Source: Physella acuta
Taxonomy: Eukaryota > Mollusca > Gastropoda > Physidae
Assembly (NCBI RefSeq): GCF_028476545.1
Contig: NW_026731992.1
Location: forward strand, 767,001-831,000
DNA: 64,000 nucleotides
Direction: 5' to 3'
A program made the translations under genes and the position numbers. This document shows positions 51,269 to 62,470 of the stretch, piece after piece. The notes below the pieces were generated by a model, which did not search any database, was not told the DNA's origin, and worked only from the letters and a program-made list of their open reading frames with translations. Within the stretch, counting starts at the first letter, position 1; every line of letters begins with the position of its first letter.

Positions 51269-52734
51269 AATTCATAAAAAACGTTTTAATAACAAACTTT
51301 TATGTAATGATGCACTAAAATGTAGAAAATAAATGATACACTACTATTTAAATAAACATAAAGAAAAGCTTGGGTCTCGTCCTAAATATTATTAAAGGGA
51401 GTAAAGTGACCCACGCTTTTCTTTATCCATCTATATACTACTAAAACTCAAGTTTGTTTACATGTTTGAATATTTATTTGTTTGTCCGCTTTGTTACAGG
51501 AGAGATTCTGCACTATGTGTAGAGCTGTAAAATAGTATTTAGGTATTGAACAATTTTCTCTTTAAACAGACTGTTAATCACAAATTTAAAGACGTTAATT
51601 AATTTATTGATATATTCATTGGTAGATTAACCATACTAATTATAAAATTTCAGAACAATGACTTTACTTATAGTGAATAGTGACGTCACATGATTTATTC
51701 ACTTTTTACAACAATAACGGCGGCTTTCATCGAAGATTTTGTTGCCCATTCAAAAGAATAACGCATTATATAGCTAATTTTCTGTCGGCTATAGCTTTAA
51801 CGATACTTCCTTTTGCTATTTTTATTACGTTCTAACACATATCAATTTTCAACAGTCCTTTTCATTAGTAAAAGTTATAGTAAAGTTTCCCTTTCAAACC
51901 TGACTGTCTATGGGGCAAGTGAAGTAGAGTTCACTTGTTTCTGTGACCTCGGCATATGAAGAGATAGTGTGGTCAGCACTATGCCCAGCCGCCTTTACTT
52001 TCCCTAACGAGTTGGGTGGACTCAGGGACGGTCTACTGACTTGAACCCCGATTCGAGCTCGAGACTTACGGGTTAGCAGTCCTATCTCTACCACTAGACC
52101 ACTCCGTCCCCTCACTTTTCATTAAGTATACAATAAATTTCTCAAGATCTATAATATAAAGATCAGATGTCGAAGGAAGTTATTTGTCGATCTAGAGTCA
52201 AGGTCAAACCAATATTAAATTAGTTAAAAATAAAAGACAATTTTAAACTCAGAATACATTTATTATTTTTATTAAACTATTTTAGTCCTTAAATATTTGA
52301 TAAAAGTCTTTGCTTTTTAGCTTCACGGATCATCTAATTCATGAATACAAGTGATTTATCTATCTAGGTTCTAGATCTAGCAAGAGTTACGGCAAAAACT
52401 AGACTTAACCAAACAGTCGTAGACCCACGTGCCAAGTTTGAAAAAAATAGGTTAGTTTGAAGTGCTCGAAGTTTTGTTTGGGAGTTTCCATCTATGAAAG
52501 AAGACAGACAGAAAGACAAACGGAAGTAAATAAAAAAACTTGAAAAAACTTAATTTTCAAAGAGTTAATTTATCATCTACTTATGTCACAATACATTGAC
52601 TATAGGTCTTGACCTACATGAAAAGTTAAAAATCACTCGGTCCGGTAGAAGTGTTCGAAATTTTGTTCGCTATTTTCCGACTGTGACGGCAGATACACAG
52701 AGGAAACAGGTTAAAAAAAATTATATGCGTTTAT
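51269..52734. other. Gene-free AT-rich intergenic DNA
   Basis: No coding exon seen. It includes the SINE listed separately and two related pieces at about 52380-52510 and 52585-52710 (both with gtgctcgaagttttgtttgg-like sequence followed by cagacagaaagac or gcagatacacag). These are probably decayed transposon ends. Confidence 0.55.
51890..52113 (-). mobile_element. tRNA-derived SINE, minus strand
   Basis: On the minus strand: ggacggagtggtctagtggt (A box), gctaacccgtaagtctcgag and ctcgaatcggggttc (B box), then a body ending near agtcaggtttgaaaggg. A and B boxes are at normal tRNA spacing. This is the best preserved SINE in the window. Confidence 0.68.
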
Positions 52735-53060
52735 TTTATTTTATTTTTTGACGTACTACTTACGGTCACCGGAAATTACTCAAAATTTCACAGAAAACAG
52801 ATAATTAGATCTTTAACCTCCACTTCCGGTTACCGGAAATAGCCGAATACAGAACTATAAATTTGATATAATACTTATATATGAAATTGCATCCACTTAT
52901 ATAGCTGTAACATTACATTAAGTTATCGTATTCAAAATACACAGACAGACACACATACTCACATACAGACATTCGGACAATATTGCCAAGCTAAGTTTAC
53001 TGTCGGAATTTGTGAAAAATCGCCATTTCGATTTTTTGCACGATTACATTTACATTGAAT
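52735..53060 (-). mobile_element. Dispersed repeat A copy
   Basis: Shares cttccggttaccggaaatag, gaactataaatttgatataa and the end tttttgcacgattacattta with the other copies, with CA-rich cacagacagacacacatact in the middle. Confidence 0.5.
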
Positions 53061-53168
53061 GTGAAAATAGAAACATGGTCAAAGGGGAACAAACGTGAGA
53101 TTATTTTATTTCGTAGTTAAAATTATAATATAAATGATTATATTATTGCTATTCCTCAACATACTTGT

Positions 53169-53647
53169 GGTCAAAGGGGAACAAACATGAGAATTATTAT
53201 TCCTCCTAGTTTAGCCGAGGTTGTCATGCTTTTTGATTTAAATATTTAAGTATTTTGAAAATCACTGTTAGGCTAGTTTTTTCCCCACATTAATGTTAAT
53301 ATTACTTTTGTTAAAAAATTATGTAAAAATTATTAATTTTAATTATTATTCATGTTTCATTTTTTCTTTTATTTTTTTTTTTCAAGTGTTCATTCGGTTA
53401 TTCGTTTATTTATTTAGTAATTTGGCAACTAATTTCTTCATTTTTTATTTTTCAAATTCGCTATTATTAATAATAAATATTAATTAATTAGTAATTTTTA
53501 AAATAATAATATTATTTATATTGAAGAAGAAATATCTAACTTATTAATAATAGTGTTAAGTGCTTCTTTAAATTTAAATATTTAAAAGCAAGATAACCTC
53601 GGATGAACTACGAAGAGTTACAATTTCATGTTTGTTCCCCCTTGACC
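53169..53647. mobile_element. AT-rich MITE with about 80-bp imperfect inverted repeats
   Basis: The left end ggtcaaaggggaacaaacat pairs with the right end atgtttgttcccccttgacc. The pairing continues imperfectly through gccgaggttgtcatgctttt / aaaagcaagataacctcgga. The core is extremely AT-rich. An extra fragment of the same terminus lies at 53085-53105. No clear target duplication. Confidence 0.65.
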
Positions 53648-53727
53648 AATAGATTTTAAAAGGTAGTTATGAAACAAGAAATATATAGTTATATTCATGG
53701 ACTAATTATAATTCCATGAAGATTTAC

Positions 53728-54290
53728 CAGAAGATCTCCCCTAAACGTTCTCGTATATTCTAATATATCACTCAGGGAGCTGGAGCTTCCATTGCAATCG
53801 GCATATAGATTTTTTTTTCACGCGTAAATACGTGTAGGCAAATAACAGCGCGGAAATTTAGTACTTTATTAAGGAAATTTTGATTAATTTAAAGCAAATA
53901 TTTTAAACATCTAATTAATTAATATTTTATGTTCAATGTCATCGAATATTTACACGAAAAGCTTAAAACAAATCGGTCAACAATTTTGTCAACATAACTA
54001 AAACAGCACTCAACTTCACAGACACGCAGACATATTAGACACTTCAAACCAAGTTTTCTCCGTTCCGCAAGGTTGTGAAACGTCTAATTTTGTCAAAATC
54101 TCTACTTGGATTGTTTTGCACGATTATAATGCATCTTTTATGTTCCGCATATGCTAAAGTAGGGAGGTGTAAAACTGGTGAAACAGGTGTCAAAATAATT
54201 AGTCATTTAGTACGATTATTAACTTAATTGTAAATCATACGGCACGATTACATTTCCTCTTCTCTACTCTGGATACGAGGAAGTAAACAA
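53728..54290 (-). mobile_element. Dispersed repeat A copy, diverged
   Basis: Begins agatctcccctaaacgttct and ends near ctctggatacgaggaagtaa, matching the termini of repeat A. The middle is strongly diverged. Confidence 0.5.
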
Positions 54291-55122
54291 TTAAGTTGAT
54301 GACGATACTTTTAGATAAAAAAAGGTTAATGTATACCTAAATTTCAAACTATATTATACAAACTAGTCTATATTTGGGCCTAGGGTTATTCTTTAGTTTA
54401 GGGCTTAGGGGGACTGTGTGTGTTAGTGTTTAGATTTTCTTAACTTCTACTGTGTATGATGGTTCAGTAATGCATCTTTTGGGACTAATCTAGACTCGCG
54501 TTCAAGGCATGTACCCCACCCCCCCCCCCTTTTTAACTTCGCTACTTCGAATGGTAAATTTAGAAATATTACTAAATATTAGAGTTTGAAAACCGCTGAT
54601 TTAAAGTTTTCAATTTATGGCAATAAATGTGACATTTTAAACTGGCATATTGTTTATGTTTATTTTAATTTTTTTTCAAAAAGAGCACCCAATGTTGATA
54701 GGCCTAAATCTAGATCTATCTATCTAAATACTATATAATAATATATTGCATATTGTATTATAATATAGATTCTATATCTTCTTAGAATCTTATTACTGGA
54801 CGTCTATAGTCAATAACCTACTCTATCATTCTCTATGAGTCTATGAGTATTTTTAATTAAGTCTAACTACTGTAACTAGGCCTAATAGTAATAATTAAAG
54901 TTTAAAGTAAGTTAGCCAGTCAAAACATCCCTTGGCTTATCAATCAAGTCAATCAAGTTATTACTATTAGTTAATGTTAATATTTAATATTTGTTATGAA
55001 GATGATGTATAATGTATCATGTTATCATCTTACGTTTAAGTTGAATAAGTTCTTAAGTCTTAACCTTGACTTAAACTCTTAACTTATAAACTACTTTTGA
55101 ACTCTTACTTTTTAAGTCTTAA
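54291..55122. other. Gene-free AT-rich intergenic DNA
   Basis: No exon, RNA gene or clear repeat recognised. A short C run lies at about 54520-54530, and several tctagatct and taatctaga motifs occur. Confidence 0.5.
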
Positions 55123-55130
55123 ACTTACTC

Positions 55131-55995
55131 GGTAATCTATCGCTTATAGGTACGTAAAATCGCCCGCGACTAGTAATGTAAAAAACAGGTGACTCCTTAC
55201 ATTTTAATAATTATTTCACATTTTGAGGAGGATTTATGTTTTGAAAAATATAATTTTTTTTCCTTGTTTCATGGATGTATCTGTTTTTAAACAATTGAAT
55301 TAAAACTTTTCAGTAATAAATGAAGACTAGCGATGTTTCCAACAGATGCATCCAAGCTCATTTACTATAGCAGCCATCTTGTTGAAGTTTTATTTTTGTA
55401 AACTTATAGCACGAGATTCAGGGGAAGCCACTCTATTTTACAAATGGCTGCTGTTTGTATAGCAAATCTTGCTCGCAAACACTGCTGTTTAAAGTTAATT
55501 TCTTGCCTATATTTATATATTTAGCCATTGATTTTGGTTTATTATTCAGTTATCTATATATATAATTCTCTTCTGGGAGCCGCTAGAAAACAAGCTGCAA
55601 ACGCGCCTAGAAAACAAGCTGTAAACGCGCTCCCTCCCTCCCCACCCCTACATGGTTTTAGTGAGCTGTGTTCACTCTAAATGTTTACAAGCAGAGCCAA
55701 CGATTTTAAACGTAGGGGGGGGGGGGGGGTTTATGGTCCTTAACGAGCTACTTATAGTATTTTAAAGAAATATTTTCAGTGGCAGCGTTGATACTGTCGA
55801 ATTCACAAATTTTGAATTACTGAAAAGTAGAAAAAACAACTAAATAGCGGCGTATGATATGCCGCGGGCCGGCTCGTCTATAATATTTGACACAAATATA
55901 TCACAATATACTTCTATTAAAGCCTTCACAATGAGGTAACTTTTTCGTACTTACTAGCAGCGGACGATTTTACATACCTAAAGCGATAGATTACC
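55131..55995. mobile_element. 865-bp DNA transposon remnant with 8-bp target duplication
   Basis: About 50-bp inverted ends, ggtaatctatcgcttatagg at the left and acctaaagcgatagattacc at the right. It is flanked by a perfect 8-bp duplication ACTTACTC (55123-55130 and 55996-56003). No transposase frame. The GGTAA start recalls the fold-back element at 43703. A repeat B copy is nested at about 55555-55885. Superfamily is open: 8-bp duplications occur in hAT, P and Merlin elements. Confidence 0.85.
55555..55885 (-). mobile_element. Dispersed repeat B copy nested in the DNA transposon
   Basis: Reverse-orientation relative of 27495-27915: tctatatatataattctctt at one end, ggcggcgtatgatatgccgc near the other, and tgtcgaattcacaaatttt between. 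It has a poly-G run at about 55715-55730. Confidence 0.55.
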
Positions 55996-56003
55996 ACTTA
56001 CTC

Positions 56004-57074
56004 TTAACTTTAAACTCTTAAACTACAAACATAGAAATTAGAATCTACATCTACATATTTTACATAATGCAGGCAAGTGAGTTGAGGAGAATCCTTCCAT
56101 CATGATGTTGACATGGAATAAAAACCTGCTTTGTTAGATTTAGACCGTAAAAATAATAAAAACTTAAGCCTAAAATTAATTTAGAAATTTTAGGGCCTAG
56201 GCCTATATTTTTATAATAATAAATGCTTTAAAACTTGCAAATCCAGAGAACTTGAAAATAATTTGTTGAGTTTAAGGCTACATTAAACATTTCTATTTAT
56301 TTTCATCAAGCTTAAGTTATAACTGGATGTTTCACTTTTGTAAGACACGTATTGATTGGCTGTACAGGAACTCCGTGATCGATAATTATTTGTTAACAAA
56401 AACTTTGCAGATAAAGTTTTTAAATAACAATGCAAATTTAAACCCCATGACCTAGTTTTTCTTTTTTTAGCTTACAATGTGCACAATACAATTTATGGCA
56501 GCCTATTGTTTATGTCGCCATTACACGTGAAAACCAAATTGCTTTTTTTTTTTAATTCAGTTACCGGAAATATTAAAAACATCATGATTTTAAAATAATT
56601 GATTAATGGGCCTCTCGAATACTTGCTCGCTCGCGTTCATTTCTGCAGGTGATCCTGCAGGTATGTCTTGCAATGTCACATTTCACGTCTCTCAATTTCC
56701 CAACACCCCCTAATTTCCTGTCCCTAATCCTAACCTCAACCCTAGTTTTACCATATGCCTAACACTAATTTCTAACCATAAAATTTGTTGAGATTACAAT
56801 ACTACTAACAACCCAACACATCTATTTTATGGAAGAGTCTATTATCAGACATCGGTATCTTAAAATAAAAAATACATAATTCATACAATTCATAGTAATA
56901 GTTACTTGGTGTTGAAGTTAAGCTTACACTTTACATGCATACTAGATTAAATTTTAAAGTATCTAATATGTTACTAGCTTAATTAGAAGCTGAGAAATCA
57001 TTTTTTTGTTGGTTTTTTATGTGGCCAATATTGTTAATGGGAGATAACACAAAAGGAAACAAAACAAAAACAAC
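56004..57074. other. FAM50 upstream intergenic region
   Basis: AT-rich with no coding exon. At about 56690-56870 it holds a copy of dispersed repeat C (cctaaccctagttttacc-like and atttctaaccataaaatttg), inverted relative to the NOXRED1 intron copy at 43245-43400. A 5' UTR exon of FAM50 may lie here but cannot be located by sequence alone. Confidence 0.5.
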
Positions 57075-57449
57075 AACTCATTTATTGTGTGTAGAAGCAT
57101 GGCCCACTGTAAAGTATAAACTTATTTATTGTGTGTAGAAGCATGGCCCACTGTAAAGTATAAACTCATCTATTGTGTGTAGAAGCATGGCCCACTGTAA
57201 AGTATAAACTTATTTATTGTGTGTAGAAGCATGGCCCACTGTAAAGTATAAACTTATTTATTGTGTGTAGAAGAATGGCCCACTGTAAAGTATAAACTTA
57301 TTTATTGTGTGTAGAAGCATGGCCCACTGTAAAGTATAAACTTATTTATTGTGTGTAGAAGAATGGCCCACTAAAAGTATAAACTTATTTATTGTGTGTA
57401 GAAGCATGGCCCACTGTAAAGTATAAACTTATCTATTGTGTGTAGAAGA
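57075..57449 (+). repeat. 44-bp minisatellite copying the FAM50 start codon region
   Basis: Nine copies, spaced mostly 44 bases apart from 57087 to 57439, of gtgtgtagaagcatggccca plus ctgtaaagtataaacttatttatt. The ninth copy contains the genuine start (agaagaATGGCCCACTATAA). The eight upstream copies each hold ATGGCCCAC, a six-codon frame MAHCKV and a stop, and each has an acceptor-like gtgtgtag. Confidence 0.95.
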
Positions 57450-60400
57450 ATGGCCCACTATAAAGGAGCTGCAAAGGAAGCGGGGAGAGCTGCCACTCTA
57501 CTGAAGAAAAGAGCTCGTGAACAGGAAGAGGCTGAAGCTAAAAAGAAAAAGATTGAAGAAGAACTTGCTATTGGCAACATCCATAATAAATTTGCCACAC
57601 ATTATGATGCTATTGAACAGTCCCTAAAGTCAAGCACAATTGGTAATTTGTTTTTGTATTTAGATAAGATTTATTTACATTCTTTGTCATCTTTTGAGTG
57701 GACTAGTTCCATTTACATACATTGTCAGCTTTTGAGTGGACTAGTTCCATTTACATACATTGTCAGCTTTTGAGTGGACTAGTTCCATTTACATACATTG
57801 TCAGCTTTTGAGTGGACTAGTTCCATTTACATACATTGTCATCTTTTGAGTGGACTAGTTCCATTTACATACATTGTCAGCTTTTGAGTGGACTAGTTCC
57901 ATTTACATACATTGTCAGCTTTTGAGTGGACTAGTTCCATTTCCATGCGTGATCTTGTGATCAGACTATTCTATAAAACAGATCTCCTTTATGACACCAG
58001 AGCTAATGTACTGAGTCAATTTGACCCCTAGGTCTGGTCACCTTGACTGAGATGAAAGCAAGACAAGAGAATGTCATTAAAGAACGGGAGAGACAACTTG
58101 CAAAGAAAAATGCAGAGGCTCGGCTGATTGCAAAAGCAAAAGAAGATAAAAAGAAGAAGGATCAGAGGAAGGTAAATTTAGCTGTTGCCACGGATAAATG
58201 CTGTCATTTATCTGTTCTATGACTTGCCACAGATAACAATGCTGTCATTTATCTGTTCTATGACTTGCCACAGATAACAATGCTGTCATTTATCTGTTCT
58301 ATGACTTGCCACAGATAACAATGCTGTCATTTATCTGTTCTATGACTTGCCACAGATAACAATGCTCTCATTTATCTGTTCTATGACTTGCCACAGATAA
58401 CAATGCTGTCATTTATCTGTTCTATGACTTGCCACATATAACAATGCTGTCATTTATCTGTTCTATGACTTGCCACAGATAACAATGCTGTCATTTGATC
58501 TGGAACAAGAAGCAGAAGATGATGATGATGATGACAAGGAGGAAGAGGCCAGGCCTTCAGATGATACTGATGATACAATGGCAGAAACAGAACTGTCAGA
58601 AGAACTCCGTGATTTGGCAGAAGAAAAGAGAGAGCAGAAAAGAAGAAAAAGGCTGGGTATTTATCATCTATTGTGTCATCACAGTTACATCACTAAATCA
58701 CCATTCTATCACTACCACTAATTTATAATTAAAATTGTATCATCCACAATGTATTACCACTGTATCACCATTCTATTTCCTATCTTTGTATCACCACTTT
58801 GCCACTTATACTGTAGCATCATTGTACCCCCTCTGTATCACCACAAGCATTGCTCTGGTTGAACAAGAGATTGTCTAAACACTTGGTGTTCCAGGTATGA
58901 ACCCACATGTTGACACCAGCTTTCTACCTGATAGAGACAGAGACGAGGAGGAAAACAAACTAAGGTAACTCATTCTACTGGAGGTCTTATACAGGCCCCC
59001 CCCCCCTAAATAGATCACACAGGCCTTACAATACTTACATAGATCATACAGACTCCCCCCCCATATCTAGATCATACAGGCCCTACTTAGCTAAAATCAT
59101 ACAGGCCCTCCATAGATTGTACAGGTCGTCCAGTCAGGTCAAACTTAAAAGATCATATAAACCCTTTATAATGTTTTAGTTCCTCTATGGTAAGATTATA
59201 GTGTCTATTATTACATTTAAATCGTATATTGCCTAAAGAACTTTTCAAACATTACAGAGAAGTTTTGCGCCAAGAATGGGTGGCTACACAAGAAAGAATT
59301 AAAAATGAGGAAATCACAATTACCTACAGTTATTGGGATGGCTCTGGACATAGGCGACAGGTAGGTCACAGGTCGGGACATGGGTGACAGGTAGGTCACA
59401 GGTCGGGACATGGGTGACAGGTAGGTCATAGGTCGGGACATGGGTGACAGGTAGGTCACAGGTCGGGACATGGGCGACAGGTAGGTCACAGGTCGGGACA
59501 TGGGTGACAGGTAGGTCACAGGTTGGGACATGGGTGACAGGTAGGTCACAGGTCGGGACATGGGTGACAGGTAGGTCATAGGTCGGGACATGGGTGACAG
59601 GTAGGTCACAGGTTGGGACATGGGTGACAGGTAGGTCACAGGTCGGGACATGGGGCGACAGGTAGGTCACAGGTCGGGACATGGGCGACAGGTAGGTCAC
59701 AGGTCGGGACATGGGTGACAGGTAGGTCACAGGTTGGGACATGGGTGACAGGTAGGTCACAGGTCGGGACATGGGTGACAGGTAGGTCATAGGTCGGGAC
59801 ATGGGTGACAGGTAGGTCACAGGTCGGGACATGGGCGACAGGTAGGTCACAGGTCGGGACATGGGTGACAGGTAGGTCACAGGTTGGGACATGGGTGACA
59901 GGTAGGTCACAGGTCGGGACATGGGTGACAGGTAGGTCACAGGTTGGGACATGGGTGACAGGTAGGTCACAGGTCGGGACATGGGTGACAGGTAGGTCAT
60001 AGGTCGGGACATGGGTGACAGGTAGGTCACAGGTCGGGACATGGGCGACAGGTAGGTCACAGGTCGGGACATGGGTGACAGGTAGGTCACAGGTTGGGAC
60101 ATGGGTGACAGGTAGGTCACAGGTCGGGACATGGGTGACAGGTAGGTCACAGGTCGGGACATGGGTGACAGGTAGGTCACAGGTCGGGACATGGGTGACA
60201 GGTAGGTCACAGGTTGGGACATGGGTGACAGGTAGGTCACAGGTCGGGACATGGGTGACAGGTAGGTCACAGGTCGGGACATGGGTGACAGGTAGGTCAC
60301 AGGTCGGGACATGGGTGACAGGTAGGTCACAGGTTGGGACATGGGTGACAGGTAGGTCACAGGTTGGGACATGGGTGACAGGTAGGTCACAGGTTGGGAC

Positions 60401-62470
60401 ATGGGTGACAGGTAGGTCACAGGTTGGGACATGGGTGACAGGTAGGTCATAGGTCGGGACATGGGTGACAGGTAGGTCACAGGTCGGGACATGGGCGACA
60501 GGTAGGTCACAGGTCGGGACATGGGTGACAGGTAGGTCACAGGTTGGGACATGGGTGACAGGTAGGTCACAGGTCGGGACATGGGTGACAGGTAGGTCAT
60601 AGGTCGGGACATGGGTGACAGGTAGGTCACAGGTCGGGACATGGGCGACAGGTAGGTCACAGGTCGGGACATGGGTGACAGGTAGGTCACAGGTTGGGAC
60701 ATGGGTGACAGGTAGGTCACAGGTCGGGACATGGGTGACAGGTAGGTCACAGGTTGGGACATGGGTGACAGGTAGGTCACAGGTCGGGACATGGGTGACA
60801 GGTAGGTCATAGGTCGGGACATGGGTGACAGGTAGGTCACAGGTCGGGACATGGGCGACAGGTAGGTCACAGGTCGGGACATGGGTGACAGGTAGGTCAC
60901 AGGTTGGGACATGGGTGACAGGTAGGTCACAGGTCGGGACATGGGTGACAGGTAGGTCACAGGTCGGGACATGGGTGACAGGTAGGTCACAGGTCGGGAC
61001 ATGGGTGACAGGTAGGTCACAGGTTGGGACATGGGTGACAGGTAGGTCACAGGTCGGGACATGGGTGACAGGTAGGTCACAGGTCGGGACATGGGTGACA
61101 GGTAGGTCACAGGTCGGGACATGGGTGACAGGTAGGTCACAGGTTGGGACATGGGTGACAGGTAGGTCACAGGTTGGGACATGGGTGACAGGTAGGTCAC
61201 AGGTTGGGACATGGGTGACAGGTAGGTCACAGGTTGGGACATGGGTGACAGGTAGGTCACAGGTCGGGACATGGGTGACAGGTAGGTCATAGGTCGGGAC
61301 ATGGGTGACAGGTAGGTCACAGGTCGGGACATGGGTGACAGGTAGGTCACAGGTCGGGACATGGGTGACAGGTAGGTCATAGGTCGGGACATGGGTGACA
61401 GGTAGGTCATAGGTCAGGACATGGGTGACAGGTAGGTCATAGGTCGGGACATGGGTGACAGGTAGGTCACAGGTCGGGACATGGGTGACAGGTAGGTCAC
61501 AGGTTGGGACATGGGTGACAGGTAGGTCACAGGTCGGGACATGGGTGACAGGTAGGTCATAGGTCGGGACATGGGTGACAGGTAGGTCACAGGTCGGGAC
61601 ATGGGTGACAGGTAGGTCACAGGTCGGGACATGGGTGACAGGTAGGTCATAGGTCGGGACATGGGTGACAGGTAGGTCATAGGTCGGGACATGGGTGACA
61701 GGTAGGTCACAAGTCGGGACATGGGTGACACTATCGAGTTTCTATACCTATATATGGATGGTGTAACACACACAAACTTGTCTTTACTCACTCATAGTAG
61801 TCCTTACATATTGGTCTTCCCTTGCTTTACTTTCATATATTTACCCATATGTTCTTCTTAAAGTCTTTTTACCCACAAATACTGTCCTTGCTTAATTTCA
61901 ACACATTGGTATTTGCAATAGGGCTTGTAAGTAGGTCACCAACCAGTTCTACGGCTCAATAAAACCTGCAAGAGCCATAGAAATGGTTGGTGACCTACTT
62001 ACCAGCCCTATTTATAACTTTTTGTATTTCCATTTAAACAATCAGTATATACAATTTTTCAGACCAAGATGAAAAAAGGAAACACAATCCAACAATTTTT
62101 ACAGAAGTCTCTTGAGAACTTACGTAAAGAATTTAATGACCTAGTTCCAGTATCCGTGGACCAGTTGATGTATGTGAAGGAAGATCTGATCATACCCCAC
62201 CATTACTCCTTCTATGACTTCATAGTAACCAAGGCGCGAGGTAAGAGTGGACCCCTATTCAACTTTGATGCTCATGATGACATAAGAATTGTCAATGATG
62301 CTAAGATAGAGAAGAGTGAATCCCACGCTGGCAAGGTCTGTTTGAGGAGCTGGTATGAAAGAAACAAGCACATATTTCCTGCAAGTCGCTGGGAGCCCTA
62401 TGACCCTGAGAAAAGCTGGGACAATTACACAATCTCTGACAAAAATGCTGTCAAAATTACTGTTAAGTAA
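57450..62470 (+). CDS. FAM50A: FAM50/XAP5 family protein, complete, 6 exons, 363 aa
   Basis: Nuclear XAP5-family protein; human FAM50A associates with the spliceosome and is needed for normal pre-mRNA processing. Exons: 57450-57642, 58032-58171, 58479-58656, 58895-58964, 59258-59360, 62063-62470 (TAA). They total 1092 bases with phases agreeing. The N-terminus [20 protein letters not shown] matches FAM50. It is followed by a charged coiled coil ([20 protein letters not shown]), an acidic stretch with a DDDDDD run, KR-rich nuclear localisation-like RREQKRRKR-type sequence, and the XAP5 domain ([83 protein letters not shown]). Human FAM50A is 339 aa; the extra length is in the acidic linker and a C-terminal tail ([13 protein letters not shown]). 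The ATG at 57450 is chosen by homology. A poly(A) signal AATAAA lies at 62563-62568. Introns 1, 2 and 5 are largely minisatellite. Confidence 0.96.
57700..57945 (+). repeat. 38-bp minisatellite, FAM50 intron 1
   Basis: About seven copies of cattgtcagcttttgagtgg plus actagttccatttacata. Confidence 0.94.
58188..58490 (+). repeat. 41-bp minisatellite copying the FAM50 exon 3 splice acceptor
   Basis: About seven copies of gacttgccacag followed by ataacaatgctgtcattt and atctgttctat. The real junction is the last gccacag|ATAACAATGCTGTCATTTGATC at 58478/58479, so each copy repeats the acceptor plus 18 exon bases. The array fills nearly the whole 307-base intron 2. Use of an upstream copy would enter a TAA stop. 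Confidence 0.96.
59341..61730 (+). repeat. 30-bp minisatellite of about 2.4 kb copying the FAM50 exon 5 splice donor
   Basis: About 80 copies of ggtcgggacatgggtgacag plus gtaggtcaca. The first copy is the end of exon 5 itself (ggctctggacataggcgacag) followed by the donor gtaggtcacag, so every unit carries a CAG|GTAGGT donor copy and a decayed exon tail. Variant markers (tcata, gggcgac, ggttggg) show that a block of about 0.8 kb was duplicated inside the array. The ORFs on both strands, up to 696 codons, are period artefacts. Confidence 0.97.
61919..62010. mobile_element. 88-bp hairpin MITE with TA flanks, FAM50 intron 5
   Basis: The left arm gggcttgtaagtaggtcacc continues through aaccagttctacggctc. 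It pairs with the right arm ending ggtgacctacttaccagccc, with about four mismatches over 37-40 bases, leaving a loop of about 13 bases. TA lies on both sides, as expected for a Tc1/mariner-type MITE. It lies about 50 bases before the acceptor of the last exon and would fold as a long hairpin in the pre-mRNA. Confidence 0.75.

Noticed and set aside
59320-61410. 696-codon open frame on the minus strand and several plus-strand frames
   Set aside because: Period artefacts of the 30-bp array derived from the FAM50 exon 5 donor; no complexity beyond the repeat.
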